Positions 1 through 8,454 of a stretch of DNA of 64,000 bases are shown one piece after another. The notes below the pieces were generated by a model. It ran no database searches and was not told the origin of the DNA. It was given only the letters and a program-made list of their open reading frames with translations. The position numbers and the translations under genes are program-made. The DNA comes from DASQHW01 sp963837155. Its GTDB lineage: Bacteria > Actinomycetota > Acidimicrobiia > IMCC26256 > PALSA-610. How positions within the stretch are numbered: position 1 is the stretch's first letter; each line of letters opens with the position of its first letter. The stretch covers positions 248,001 through 312,000 of the forward strand of contig CAWIMB010000001.1 of the NCBI GenBank assembly GCA_963837155.1, given 5' to 3'.

Positions 1-1
1 A

Positions 2-772
2 CTCGCAGTCGGGCTCACACATTTCGCACACGTGCCCACCGAGCTCGCGCAGCTCCCCGCCGCTGTCGTCTCGCACTCGTCCCGGGTGACGCAGCCCGGC
101 GAATACGCGAACCGCGACGTCGTCGTCGTGGGCGCAGGGCAATCGGCGCTCGAGACCGCGGCGTTGCTCCACGAGCAGGGCGCGCATGTGCGTGTCGTCG
201 CGCGTTGCTCGGAATTGACGTGGACGGGCGATCCCATCCCGCCGAGCCGAGGGCTGGTCCAGCGTCTGCGACGCCCCGACGGCCGCTTGTGCGCGGGTTG
301 GGGGTGCATCGGCTTCGAATACGGGGCGGCGCTGTTCCACCGGCTTCCGGAGGACAAGCGCATGAATATCGTCGCGACACACTTCGGTCCGATGGGCGCG
401 TGGTGGCTGCGCGAGCGACTGGCGGACGTCCCCATGTTGCTCGGCCGCTCGGTTGCGAATGCCGCCGCGAGCAACGGCGACGTCGAGCTCGAGTTGCGGT
501 CGACAAGCGGCACGGAAACCGTGCGGGCCGCCCACGTCGTCGCGGCGACCGGGTACCGGGTCGATCTCGGACGGTTGGCCTTCGTCGACGAGGAGATCCG
601 CCGGACGGTGCGCACATCGGGGACGGCCCCGGCGCTGTCTCGCACCTTCGAATCCTCCGCCCCGGGGCTCTATTTCATCGGTGCCGCTTCCTCGACGAGC
701 TTTGGACCGGTCACCCGCTTCGTCGCCGGTGCCAAGTTCACGGCACGCACGTTGTCGCGGCACCTCGCGTAG
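2..772 (+). CDS. Flavin-dependent monooxygenase/oxidoreductase, C-terminal part (cut by window start)
   Basis: This is the C-terminal part of an FAD/NAD(P)-binding oxidoreductase of the flavin-containing monooxygenase type. The reading frame is open to the window edge, and the residues before the first GTG (about base 32) still look like family sequence (LTHFAHVP), so the true start lies upstream. A second Rossmann fingerprint is visible (VVVVGAGQSALETA, the NADPH-binding GxGxxA/G type). The end carries the usual GLYFIGAASS...GPVTRFV segment that covers the flavin. Family members oxygenate or oxidise small hydrophobic substrates; the substrate here cannot be told. It lies 52 bp upstream of a polysaccharide co-polymerase gene on the same strand. 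The family assignment is firm and the specific role is unknown. Confidence 0.8.
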   Translation, partial: LAVGLTHFAHVPTELAQLPAAVVSHSSRVTQPGEYANRDVVVVGAGQSALETAALLHEQGAHVRVVARCSELTWTGDPIPPSRGLVQRLRRPDGRLCAGWGCIGFEYGAALFHRLPEDKRMNIVATHFGPMGAWWLRERLADVPMLLGRSVANAAASNGDVELELRSTSGTETVRAAHVVAATGYRVDLGRLAFVDEEIRRTVRTSGTAPALSRTFESSAPGLYFIGAASSTSFGPVTRFVAGAKFTARTLSRHLA

Positions 773-824
773 CCATATTGCAGTAGAACAAGTGCGCACG
801 GAGCCCTGACTTGAGGCGCTAGGG

Positions 825-1463
825 ATGATCTTTTCGGATTACCTTCGAATTTTCCGCAGGTTCATATGGTTGATTGCCGCGCTCGCAATTGCCGGCGCTG
901 CGATCGCGTACGCCGCCCTGACGATTCCCGAGACCAAGTACGAAGCCAAGTTCTCGGTCGCGCTGGCGCCCAACACGACCGACCCCGCCACCTACGGGAA
1001 CCTCATCGATGCCCTCGACCGCCGGTCGATCCCGAGCACGTTCGCGCAGGTCGTGATGAGTCCCTCGGTGAAGGACACGGCTGCGACCGACGGCCGTATC
1101 TCTCGCCGCGGCCTGACCATCAAGGCAGTGGTCGTCACAGACTCCAACGTGATCGAAGCCACCATCCAGGGCGCGGACGCCCCGCACGTTCGCGACTATG
1201 CGGCCGCGCTGCTGAGCTCGTCCACGACGGCGTTCACCAAGTTCTATCCGCTCTATTCCGTCTCCCCACTCCGCCAGCCCGCGACTACTGAAGAGGTTCC
1301 TCGCCATCTCGTGGCCGGCATGGCGCTCGGTGCCTTCAGCGGCGCGCTGCTCGCGTACCTGCTCGGGCTCGCGATCGACGCCAACCGGCGGGCGCACGGG
1401 CGCGCCCGCCTCGAGCCCGCACCCTTTCCCGCCTCGGTGCCGCAGACCGGCAGCGGGAAGTGA
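825..1463 (+). CDS. Wzz/chain-length-determinant-like polysaccharide co-polymerase
   Basis: This is a 212-residue membrane protein with the layout of short Wzz/polysaccharide co-polymerases. It has an N-terminal transmembrane helix (about residues 14-34), a roughly 120-residue extracytoplasmic part, and a second transmembrane helix (about 162-185) followed by a short basic, proline-rich tail. Such proteins control chain length during export of surface polysaccharide. No fused tyrosine kinase is present. The ATG start gives the expected cytoplasmic start before the first helix. The stop codon overlaps the GTG of the following O-antigen ligase-like gene by 4 bp, which supports a shared polysaccharide role and translational coupling. 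The family call rests on topology and context, as the sequence is divergent. Confidence 0.6.
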   Translation: MIFSDYLRIFRRFIWLIAALAIAGAAIAYAALTIPETKYEAKFSVALAPNTTDPATYGNLIDALDRRSIPSTFAQVVMSPSVKDTAATDGRISRRGLTIKAVVVTDSNVIEATIQGADAPHVRDYAAALLSSSTTAFTKFYPLYSVSPLRQPATTEEVPRHLVAGMALGAFSGALLAYLLGLAIDANRRAHGRARLEPAPFPASVPQTGSGK

Positions 1464-2854
1464 ACGCACTCGCGGTGCCGTTCGCGATCGCCGCCGCCTT
1501 TGTGCTGGCGGCGGCCTTCGTCGACCCGGCCATCGCAGCCGCACTGATCGCCGCGCTGGTGTTCACCCGCCTTCCGGCGGTGCTCCTCCACAGCGAGAGC
1601 GTGGTTCCGCTGGTCTTGGCGGTGGTCCTCGGTGTTGCCGCCGCCACACGGTGGCGCCGCGAAGACGCGCGCCGGGACAGGCGGGCACTCGCGTTCGGCT
1701 TGGCCGGCGTCTCGTACCTCGCTGTTGTCGCGACGTCGTACTTGTGGGCAAGCGACCTTGATGCGACCGCGACCGCCGTGCGACAACTCGCGCTCATCAT
1801 CGTCGTGTGCGTCGGATTCATCGCGATGCTGCAAGACACGCGGGCCATTCGGTGGGCGACCGGAGCGATCCTGGGCGGGGGCGTCTTCCTCGCCGTGCTC
1901 TCGTTGCACCAGGTGATCTCGGGCGGTTACGACCGCACATACGGCGGGTTCGCGGTTGCCCAAGTCGAGAACATCGTGGGCTCAACCAACGCCTACCGGA
2001 TCGGCGGACCGTTCGGCGATCCCAACTATTTCGGCCAGCTGATGATCCTTCCGGTCGCGTTCGGTCTGCAGCGCCTCACTGCGGCGCGGACCGTCGCCGG
2101 ACGGCTCTGGGCGCTCGTGTTCATCGGTCTGTGTGGCGCCACCGTCGTGCTCACGTACTCCCGCGGCGCCCTGATCGCGTTGGCAGTCGTCCTTGTCATC
2201 TGGCTCTGGGCGACGCCGACTCGCCGCACGCGCGGCTTCATCGTGGTGTGCGGGATCGCGGCGCTTGTCGTGGGCTTGCTCATTCTTCCGACCGCGTACC
2301 GCGACCGGTTCTCGCACGTGCGGGACGTGATACCCGGGCTCGAGAACGACCAGAGTGCGACCTCCGACTCCGCGCTCCGCGGACGTCAGAGCGCATTGAT
2401 CGTGGGATGGCGAATGTTCGCCGACCACCCGCTGGTTGGCGTCGGCGCCGGCAACTATCCCACGAACTATCTCGACTACGCCGCGAGCGTCGGGCTCTTC
2501 CGGAGTGGCGAACAGCTCGCACCTCACAGTCTTCCGACCGAGGTCGCAAGCGAGACGGGTCTGGTCGGTATCACCGTGTTCGGGGTGCTCATCGTGGGCG
2601 CGTTCGGCGCACTGCGCCGGTCGCGTCGGGCGTTCGCCGACATGGAGCAAACCGAGGACGCGAGCCTGATCGCGGCGATCCGAAACGCGCTCGCGGGCTA
2701 CCTCGTCGCGAGCCTGTTCCTGCACGCGGCGTATCCGCAGATGCTGTGGCTCCTGCTCGCGCTCGCGTGGGCGACGCCCCAGTGCGTGCGCCGGCCCCGC
2801 CCGGACGCGACCGTCGCTCAGCTCGTGAAGCCGAAGGTGCTTTCTCCGGTCTGA
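1460..2854 (+). CDS. O-antigen ligase/polymerase (Wzy/WaaL-like) membrane protein
   Basis: This 464-residue protein is almost entirely hydrophobic helices with one large loop, typical of the O-antigen ligase superfamily (Wzy_C). That family polymerises or ligates surface polysaccharide repeat units on the outer face of the membrane. The large loop before the last helices (about residues 290-370) contains GRQSALIVGWRMF..HPLVGVGAGNYP and a later APHSLPTEVASETGLVG, matching the family's conserved loop ending in H-(N/S)-x-x-x-E. The GTG start overlaps the preceding co-polymerase gene by 4 bp. Polymerase and ligase cannot be told apart from sequence alone. Confidence 0.8.
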   Translation: MNALAVPFAIAAAFVLAAAFVDPAIAAALIAALVFTRLPAVLLHSESVVPLVLAVVLGVAAATRWRREDARRDRRALAFGLAGVSYLAVVATSYLWASDLDATATAVRQLALIIVVCVGFIAMLQDTRAIRWATGAILGGGVFLAVLSLHQVISGGYDRTYGGFAVAQVENIVGSTNAYRIGGPFGDPNYFGQLMILPVAFGLQRLTAARTVAGRLWALVFIGLCGATVVLTYSRGALIALAVVLVIWLWATPTRRTRGFIVVCGIAALVVGLLILPTAYRDRFSHVRDVIPGLENDQSATSDSALRGRQSALIVGWRMFADHPLVGVGAGNYPTNYLDYAASVGLFRSGEQLAPHSLPTEVASETGLVGITVFGVLIVGAFGALRRSRRAFADMEQTEDASLIAAIRNALAGYLVASLFLHAAYPQMLWLLLALAWATPQCVRRPRPDATVAQLVKPKVLSPV

Positions 2855-2864
2855 GCGCCGGAAG

Positions 2865-3188
2865 TTACGAGAACGACTGGCCGCACCCGCAGGTGCGCTC
2901 GGCGTTCGGGTTGTTGATCGTGAAACCCGCGCCCTGGAGCCCGTCCTTGTAGTCGAGCGACGCACCCGAGAGGTACTGAGCGCTCGCGGGGTCAACCACG
3001 ACCATCACGCCATCGCCGTACTTCTCGGTGACGTCGTCGGCCGCCTTCTCGGTGTCGAAGAACATCTCGTACGAGAGGCCGGAGCATCCCCCGGGTCGCA
3101 CTGCAACACGCAGGTACAGCTCGGGCGCGCCTTCGGCCTCCATGAGCTCCTTCACCTTGGTGGTGGCGGTTTCAGTCAGTGCGATCAT
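2865..3188 (-). CDS. erpA: Iron-sulfur cluster insertion protein, HesB/IscA/ErpA family
   Basis: This 107-residue A-type Fe-S carrier delivers or inserts Fe-S clusters into apoproteins in the cytoplasm. The three family cysteines are present: C35 in RPGGCSGLSYEM and C100/C102 in the C-terminal TCGCGQSF motif. Length and both motifs are full and canonical. It lies 30 bp downstream of a SufR-like regulator on the same strand, probably in the same transcript, and near a divergent Mrp-type Fe-S scaffold ATPase. ErpA, IscA and SufA cannot be strictly separated by sequence; the symbol reflects the single-gene actinobacterial type. Confidence 0.9.
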   Translation of the reverse strand: MIALTETATTKVKELMEAEGAPELYLRVAVRPGGCSGLSYEMFFDTEKAADDVTEKYGDGVMVVVDPASAQYLSGASLDYKDGLQGAGFTINNPNAERTCGCGQSFS

Positions 3189-3218
3189 CGGATGGCCTCC
3201 ACGTGCGTTGCAGAGAGA

Positions 3219-3872
3219 TCAGGTTACTTCGACCGAGACGGTCACCCGGCACGGGTCTCGGTCGTACAACGTTGCGAAATCCTCAACTCTTCCCCCGCCG
3301 ACGGCCTCGACGACACCCTCGGAGATGCCACGATGCAGGTTGCATACGAGCTCCGGATAGGCCTCGGCGAGCTCGCGGAAGGGGCAGTGCAAGAAGGCGA
3401 TGTCGGTGGTATCGCCGTTCTGCTCGACCGCGGGATCAAAACGGAGCCGCTGCATCTCGCCGGCCAGCGCCTTGACGCACGAACGAGAACGTGTGCGACG
3501 ACCGGCTTCCAACCCCCAGGCGCGGCCGGCCGCGGTGGCGTCCTCGGCGTCGGCGCCGATCCGTTCGGCCAGCGACGCGAGGAGTCCGGCCAAAAGCGTG
3601 TAGCTCGGCGGGTCGAATCCGAGGCCGGGCACGCCGGGCGCCAGCGAATAGACGTGCTGGGGCCGGCCAACGGTGCCCCGGTGGACCGCCTCGACGTCGA
3701 CGAGACCCGCTTCGCGGAGCCGTTCGAGATGGAGGCGGACGGTGTTGGCGTGGAGCCCGAGCCGCTCCGCGAGCTCGTTGGCCCCGAGAGCGCTCGTGGA
3801 GCCGGCGAGCTCCTGATACATCGAGAAGCGCGTCTCGTCGCCAAGCGCCTTCAAGACGGCGAGCAGGTCCAT
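3219..3872 (-). CDS. SufR-like winged-helix regulator with cysteine ligand pattern
   Basis: This 217-residue regulator has an N-terminal ArsR/DeoR-like winged helix (residues about 1-75: LGDETRFSMYQELA, then GLHANTVRLHLERLREAGLV) followed by a sensor domain. Cysteines C163 (HCPFRELAEAYPELVC), C177 and C208 give the C-x13-C...C arrangement of SufR-type Fe-S sensing repressors (COG2345). SufR homologues bind an Fe-S cluster and repress Fe-S assembly genes when clusters are sufficient. Its position directly upstream of erpA on the same strand, and divergent from mrp with a 60-bp gap, fits that role. The family is strongly supported; cluster binding is inferred from the cysteines. Confidence 0.8.
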   Translation of the reverse strand: MDLLAVLKALGDETRFSMYQELAGSTSALGANELAERLGLHANTVRLHLERLREAGLVDVEAVHRGTVGRPQHVYSLAPGVPGLGFDPPSYTLLAGLLASLAERIGADAEDATAAGRAWGLEAGRRTRSRSCVKALAGEMQRLRFDPAVEQNGDTTDIAFLHCPFRELAEAYPELVCNLHRGISEGVVEAVGGGRVEDFATLYDRDPCRVTVSVEVT

Positions 3873-3932
3873 TCCCTTGACGGTACCTGCGAATCGGGCA
3901 TATTTTCAAGGTCTGGCCCGGTTTTATTGCCC

Positions 3933-5102
3933 GTGAACAGCGCAGCTCCCCCCTCCCCCGACGACGTCCGCCACGCCCTCGCGGGCGTACTCGACCCGGA
4001 GCTGCGGGCTTCGATCATCGATCTGGGCATGGTCCATGACGTCCGGGTGGAACCGACCGGCGACGTGCTCATCAAGGTCGCACTGACGACCGCGGCCTGC
4101 CCGTTCCGCGGCCAGATCGGCAACGACGTCCGATCGAAGGTTGCCGGACTCGCTGGAGTCGGCGAGATCACGGTCGAGTACGACGAGATGACCCAGGAGG
4201 AACGCTCCGCCCTCATGCAGAAGGCCCGGCTGCGGGCCTCGCAATCGGCACCGTTGACCGAAGTGCCGGCGACGACGCGCGTGATCGCCGTTGGCAGCGG
4301 CAAGGGCGGTGTTGGCAAGTCGTCGATCACGGCCAACCTCGCAGCCGCGCTCGCCGCGCGCGGTCTCACCGTGGGTGTGCTCGACGCGGACATCTGGGGC
4401 TTTTCGATCCCGCGCATGCTCGGTGTGACCGGCCGGTTGGCCGGCGCGCAGGAGGGTGACGGCAAGGGAAAGATCGTGCCCGCCGAACTGCCCGTCGGAA
4501 CGGGCACGTTGCGCGTGGTGTCGATGGGCCTCCTCGTCGACGACGAGGACACGGCCTTGATGTGGCGCGGGCTCATCCTGGCGAAGGCGCTCGAGCAGTT
4601 CTTGACCGACGTCAAGTGGGGCAACCTCGACTACCTGCTCATCGACATGCCGCCCGGCACCGGTGACATCCAGATGGCGTTGGCGCGACTGCTTCCTCAG
4701 GCGGAGATGCTCGTCGTCACCACACCGGCCAAAGCCGCGCAGAAGGTTGCATCCCGAGTGGCTGACATGGCGCGCCGGTCGTACCTGAAAGTGCTTGGCG
4801 TCGTCGAGAACATGAGTGACTTCGTCGCGCCCGACGGGTCGCGTCATGCGATCTTCGGATCGGGCGGTGGAAAGCGGCTCGCGGCACTCACCGGCGCCCC
4901 GCTCGTCGGATCGGTGCCAATCGAAGCCGCGGTTTCCGACGGCGGCGACACGGGCACGCCCGTTGTGCTGTCCGGTGCCGACTCCCCCGCGGCGCGCTCC
5001 TTGCACGCGATCGCGGAACGCATCGTCACCGAGCTGTTGCCGCCGGTCGAGATGGCCGGCTGCACCGCGCGCATCTTCCAGCTCGCGCAAGACCTTCCGT
5101 GA
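3933..5102 (+). CDS. mrp: Mrp/ApbC-family Fe-S carrier P-loop ATPase
   Basis: This 389-residue protein has an N-terminal MIP18/DUF59 domain (about residues 8-95, HALAGVLDPELRASIIDLGMV) and a C-terminal Mrp/NBP35 P-loop ATPase. Its deviant Walker A reads GSGKGGVGKSS, a Walker B follows (LIDMPPGTGD), and VVTTPAKAAQKV is also present. Members bind and transfer Fe-S clusters. The frame stays open upstream, but the region before the GTG at 3933 is the promoter of the divergent sufR-like gene, and homology begins just after this GTG. The stop overlaps the next gene by 4 bp. The divergent layout with the sufR-like and erpA genes suggests co-regulation. Confidence 0.88.
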   Translation: MNSAAPPSPDDVRHALAGVLDPELRASIIDLGMVHDVRVEPTGDVLIKVALTTAACPFRGQIGNDVRSKVAGLAGVGEITVEYDEMTQEERSALMQKARLRASQSAPLTEVPATTRVIAVGSGKGGVGKSSITANLAAALAARGLTVGVLDADIWGFSIPRMLGVTGRLAGAQEGDGKGKIVPAELPVGTGTLRVVSMGLLVDDEDTALMWRGLILAKALEQFLTDVKWGNLDYLLIDMPPGTGDIQMALARLLPQAEMLVVTTPAKAAQKVASRVADMARRSYLKVLGVVENMSDFVAPDGSRHAIFGSGGGKRLAALTGAPLVGSVPIEAAVSDGGDTGTPVVLSGADSPAARSLHAIAERIVTELLPPVEMAGCTARIFQLAQDLP

Positions 5103-5536
5103 ACCGCGACGATCCGTTCGAGCGGATCGTCGACGAGATCTGCCGCGGTGGCGCCAACAACACGGTCTGGGGCGGGCACCAGCAACGGTGGCGCCTTCAC
5201 GGGATGAACGAACGCCGCATCGGCAAGGCGCTCCGTCAATATTGGGGGCCGGACGCGGACGCGATGCGCATCGAGCTGGCGCGCGAGGACGCCCGCTTCG
5301 TCGCCGGCGTCATCAACATGGTCGGCGACGAGTTGCGACTCTCGGACGCCGATCGACGCCGCGTTGCGACGGCCGCCGTGCGATCGCGGCTGCTCGGCGA
5401 AGGCGACGGGTCGCTCGCGATCGTCGACGCCGCATGGCGCGCGTGGTGGCCGCCACCGCCCGGGCCGATCGGACGCGAGCGTCTCAGCGATTTTCTCGAC
5501 GCCTGGCGCGTCTGGTTGGAGGAATCACATCAGTGA
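5099..5536 (+). CDS. Conserved hypothetical protein, 145 aa
   Basis: This small, charged, soluble-looking protein has no signal peptide and no transmembrane helix. It is rich in Arg and Trp, including a W-R-A-W-W-P-P-P-P stretch near residues 110-120. I do not recognise a family. The GTG start overlaps the mrp stop by 4 bp, so it is probably co-translated with mrp and could assist Fe-S handling, but that is only a contextual guess. The coding call is supported by the overlap, the length and the actinobacterial codon pattern. Confidence 0.65.
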   Translation: MNRDDPFERIVDEICRGGANNTVWGGHQQRWRLHGMNERRIGKALRQYWGPDADAMRIELAREDARFVAGVINMVGDELRLSDADRRRVATAAVRSRLLGEGDGSLAIVDAAWRAWWPPPPGPIGRERLSDFLDAWRVWLEESHQ

Positions 5537-5582
5537 CCGTGCGGACGCAGCGGAGCCAAGGATGGCGAAGCGAGGGAGCCAT

Positions 5583-6332
5583 GTGACCGAGCAGCGGTTG
5601 GTATTCGGCGAGATCGCCGGACAGTACGACGAGGCCCGGCCTTCGTATCCAGCCGAACTCTTCGATGCCGTAATGGCGTTCGGCGCCCTCTCGGCGGGCG
5701 ATCACGCGCTGGAGATCGGCGCGGGTACCGGGAAGGCGACGATGGCGTGGGCTGAGCGGGGTCTTCGCGTCCACACGCTGGAGCCCAGCGCGCCCATGGC
5801 CGCCGTGCTGCGCGGCAAGGGCGTCGACGCCGAGGAAGTGACGTTCGAAGACTGGCAGGTACGCTCCCGCGCCTTCCGTTTGGTGTGCGCGGCCCAGGCG
5901 TGGCATTGGGTGCACGGCGAAGACCGCTACGAGAAGGTGGCGGCCGCCATCGCTCCGGGCGGCGCCGTTGCATTCTTCTGGAACAAGGGACGCGACCTGG
6001 AGGGCGCGCTGCAGCGCGACAACGACGCAATGTACGCGCGCTACGCACCCGAGATGACGAGCTCGATCGGATCGTGGGACCTCGACTGGGTCCGCGATGA
6101 TCTCGACGCTTGTGGTGCGTTCGAACCGACGGTCACACGCGTCTTCAGTTGGGAATGCACGTACACACACGATGAATGGCTTCGCCTGCTGGGCACGCAC
6201 TCGGATCATCGGATGCTGCGCGAAGAACAGCGCACCCAGCTCCACGCCGCGGTCGGCAACGTGATCGATGCCTATGGCGGTGTCGTCGACGTGGTCTACG
6301 ACACGATGCTGTTCCTCAGTCGGCGAGCCTGA
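5583..6332 (+). CDS. Class I SAM-dependent methyltransferase
   Basis: This is a protein of about 249 residues with a class I methyltransferase fold. The N-terminus FGEIAGQYDEARPSYP is the usual helix before the fold, motif I is LEIGAGTGKAT (SAM binding), and CAAQAWHWV is the post-motif II segment typical of the UbiE/tam-like group (Methyltransf_11). The substrate is unknown. GTG at 5583 is chosen because a GAGGGAG-like Shine-Dalgarno sits just upstream and the protein then begins close to the family start. An in-frame ATG at 5562 is an alternative. Its 3' end overlaps the end of the convergent ABC permease gene by 17 bp. Confidence 0.85.
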   Translation: MTEQRLVFGEIAGQYDEARPSYPAELFDAVMAFGALSAGDHALEIGAGTGKATMAWAERGLRVHTLEPSAPMAAVLRGKGVDAEEVTFEDWQVRSRAFRLVCAAQAWHWVHGEDRYEKVAAAIAPGGAVAFFWNKGRDLEGALQRDNDAMYARYAPEMTSSIGSWDLDWVRDDLDACGAFEPTVTRVFSWECTYTHDEWLRLLGTHSDHRMLREEQRTQLHAAVGNVIDAYGGVVDVVYDTMLFLSRRA

Positions 6333-8454
6333 GGGCGACCGCGGGTTCGATGCGCGATGCGCTGCGCGCCGGCGCAGCAGTTGCCGCGAGCGCGCACAAG
6401 AGCGTGCCGACAACGAGGATGGCGATCGACACGATCGGGACTTGGAAGGCGATGTCGGAACCGAACCCGTCGGTCAGCGTGATCGACCAGCTACATACCA
6501 ACGCGAGCGCGGTGCCGATGAACACGCCTTCCACTGCCACGAACGCGGACTCGATGACGAACGCGGCGCGCACGGCCCGCGCCTGGAAGCCGAGCGCACG
6601 GAGCACACCAACCTGACGGCGCCGCTCGCGCACCGCGCGGACCATGATCACGCCGATGCCGGCAACGCCGACGACGAGCCCGAGCGCCAGGTAGCTGCGC
6701 ATCAACAAGAAGAATTGCTGCTGGTTCGCGAGTTGGTTCTGTACAACGTGGCGAAGTGTCTCGGCTTGGCCACCGTTGGGAAGGAAGCGACCGGCGAAGG
6801 CGTCCGCGAACGCTGCCGGTTCCGCAACGTCGACATAGGCCCGGCTCGGTATTGCCCGGTCGCCCACGAGCGCGCGCATCGCGGTATCGCCCATCAGCAC
6901 ACCGTTCTGCACGAAGTCGTTCGTTGTAATCGCCGCAACCGTGAACGTGTGCTGCGCGCCGCCGATCGGGTCCGCGATTGTGAACCGATCACCGATGTCA
7001 ACGTTCTGGCGAGGTGGCCCACCTCTCCCCGCGAGGAAGAACTTGTCGATGATCGCAAGGTCCGGGTTCGCGAGCACCGCGCGGTAGGCCGCGGCGTCCG
7101 ACGGCGCGGTACCGCGATCGTCGAGCGCAGGTGGGCCATGGTCGACGAAGACGCTGTCGAACGCGCTCGCTTCCCACGGTCGTGTCTCGGTGAGTCCCGG
7201 TGCGTTGGTGACGTCGATCGGCGTCGTCACGAGCGGCGCGACGGCCCGCACGCCCGGTTCTCGTGCCAGCGCGTCGAAGGCAACCGGATTACTCGGATTC
7301 GACTCGACGACGACGTTGTATCCGCCCGACACGTCGTTCGTGAAGTGCCCGAGCTGACCCGAGAACATCGCCGCGAACACCGACACCATCACGAGGATGA
7401 ACACGACGAGCGCGAACATGCCGAGCGTCATCGAGGTGCGGAACCGGCGTGCGAGCGGATACGCGAGTCCCAGACGGACGCGCAGCGACCGCTTGGCGGC
7501 CCGTCCGATGAGGTGGCCGATCGCCTCTTGATGTTGCGCCACAAGCACGACGGCGGCGCCGACGAGCACGAGACCCTGCAACACGAAGAGGAACACGTCG
7601 ATGTCGCCGCCGAGTGCGAGCGCGATCGGCACAGCCGCGACGGCCCACACGAGCACGGCGGCTGCCGTCGCCGTCGTTGCGACGCGACGCGGCATATTGC
7701 GGGCGAGCATCGGGGTGATGCCGGTGAACACGAGCACAGGACCGAGCATCAACGGAAGGAACGACGCGCTGCCAACACCGAGGCCGGTGATCAAGAGACC
7801 CGCGGATCGCGGCGGCCAGCCCGACGTAGGACGACCGCCGCCGCGGGCGGCGGCGCATGGGTTCGTTGATGTCACGGATCGCCTGGATGATGTTGAAGCG
7901 ACTCAACCAGACGCTCGTGAGGAGCACGGTCGCAATCGCGATCAGGAATCCGACGACCAATCCCCGCTGCACGCTCGCCCACTTGAACGCGAAGTGCAGC
8001 GAGATCCGGTCGTCGTCGCTGCGGCTGCCGAACAGTTGGGACGCAGCGGCCATGAGCGCGCGGCCGAGGCCGAGACCGACGAACGTGCCCACGATCGCCG
8101 AGACGACGGCATAGCACCAGCCCTCGGTCGCGAAGGCACCAACGAGTGAAGCGCGCCGCAGCCCGACCACGCGAAGCATGCCGAGCTCGGACTTCCGTTC
8201 GTCGGCGAGCATGAAGAAAATGTTGACCAGCAGCAGGATGCCGGCGAGTACGGCGAACATGCCGAGCGACGTGTACAGGCGGGAAAGCGCCTTGCCGGCC
8301 CGGTCGGCCCGGTCGAGGACGCTGCGCTTCACGTTGTCGATGCTGTAGAGCCCGGGTCCGACGTGCGATCTCAGCTCCCCGTCGACCTGGTCGGTGAGAC
8401 GGGCACCCTGCTCGACGCCTCCCTTGTTCGAAACGAGCACGAGCGATTGGGGCG
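6316..8454 (-). CDS. FtsX-like ABC permease, central and C-terminal parts (frameshifted)
   Basis: This is the remaining part of a large duplicated FtsX/MacB-type permease whose N-terminus lies in the preceding ATPase-permease frame. It holds the first FtsX transmembrane block (LGMFAVLAGILLLVNIFFMLADERKSELGMLRVVGL), a central membrane region, a second extracytoplasmic MacB-core-like domain, and the final FtsX block ending RIEPAVALRLAD. Two apparent frameshifts interrupt it, one near 8455-8470 in a CGCGCGCGG tract and one near 7798-7815; conserved sequence continues in a new frame immediately after each. The restored product is a two-FtsX-domain exporter permease, of the kind that moves lipids, lipoproteins or peptides. 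I favour sequencing indels over a true pseudogene because both halves remain highly conserved-looking. Confidence 0.8.

Noticed and set aside
3192..3932. N-terminal extension of Mrp by about 250 residues
   Set aside because: This open frame is antisense to the SufR-like gene and has no family similarity; it is a high-GC shadow frame.
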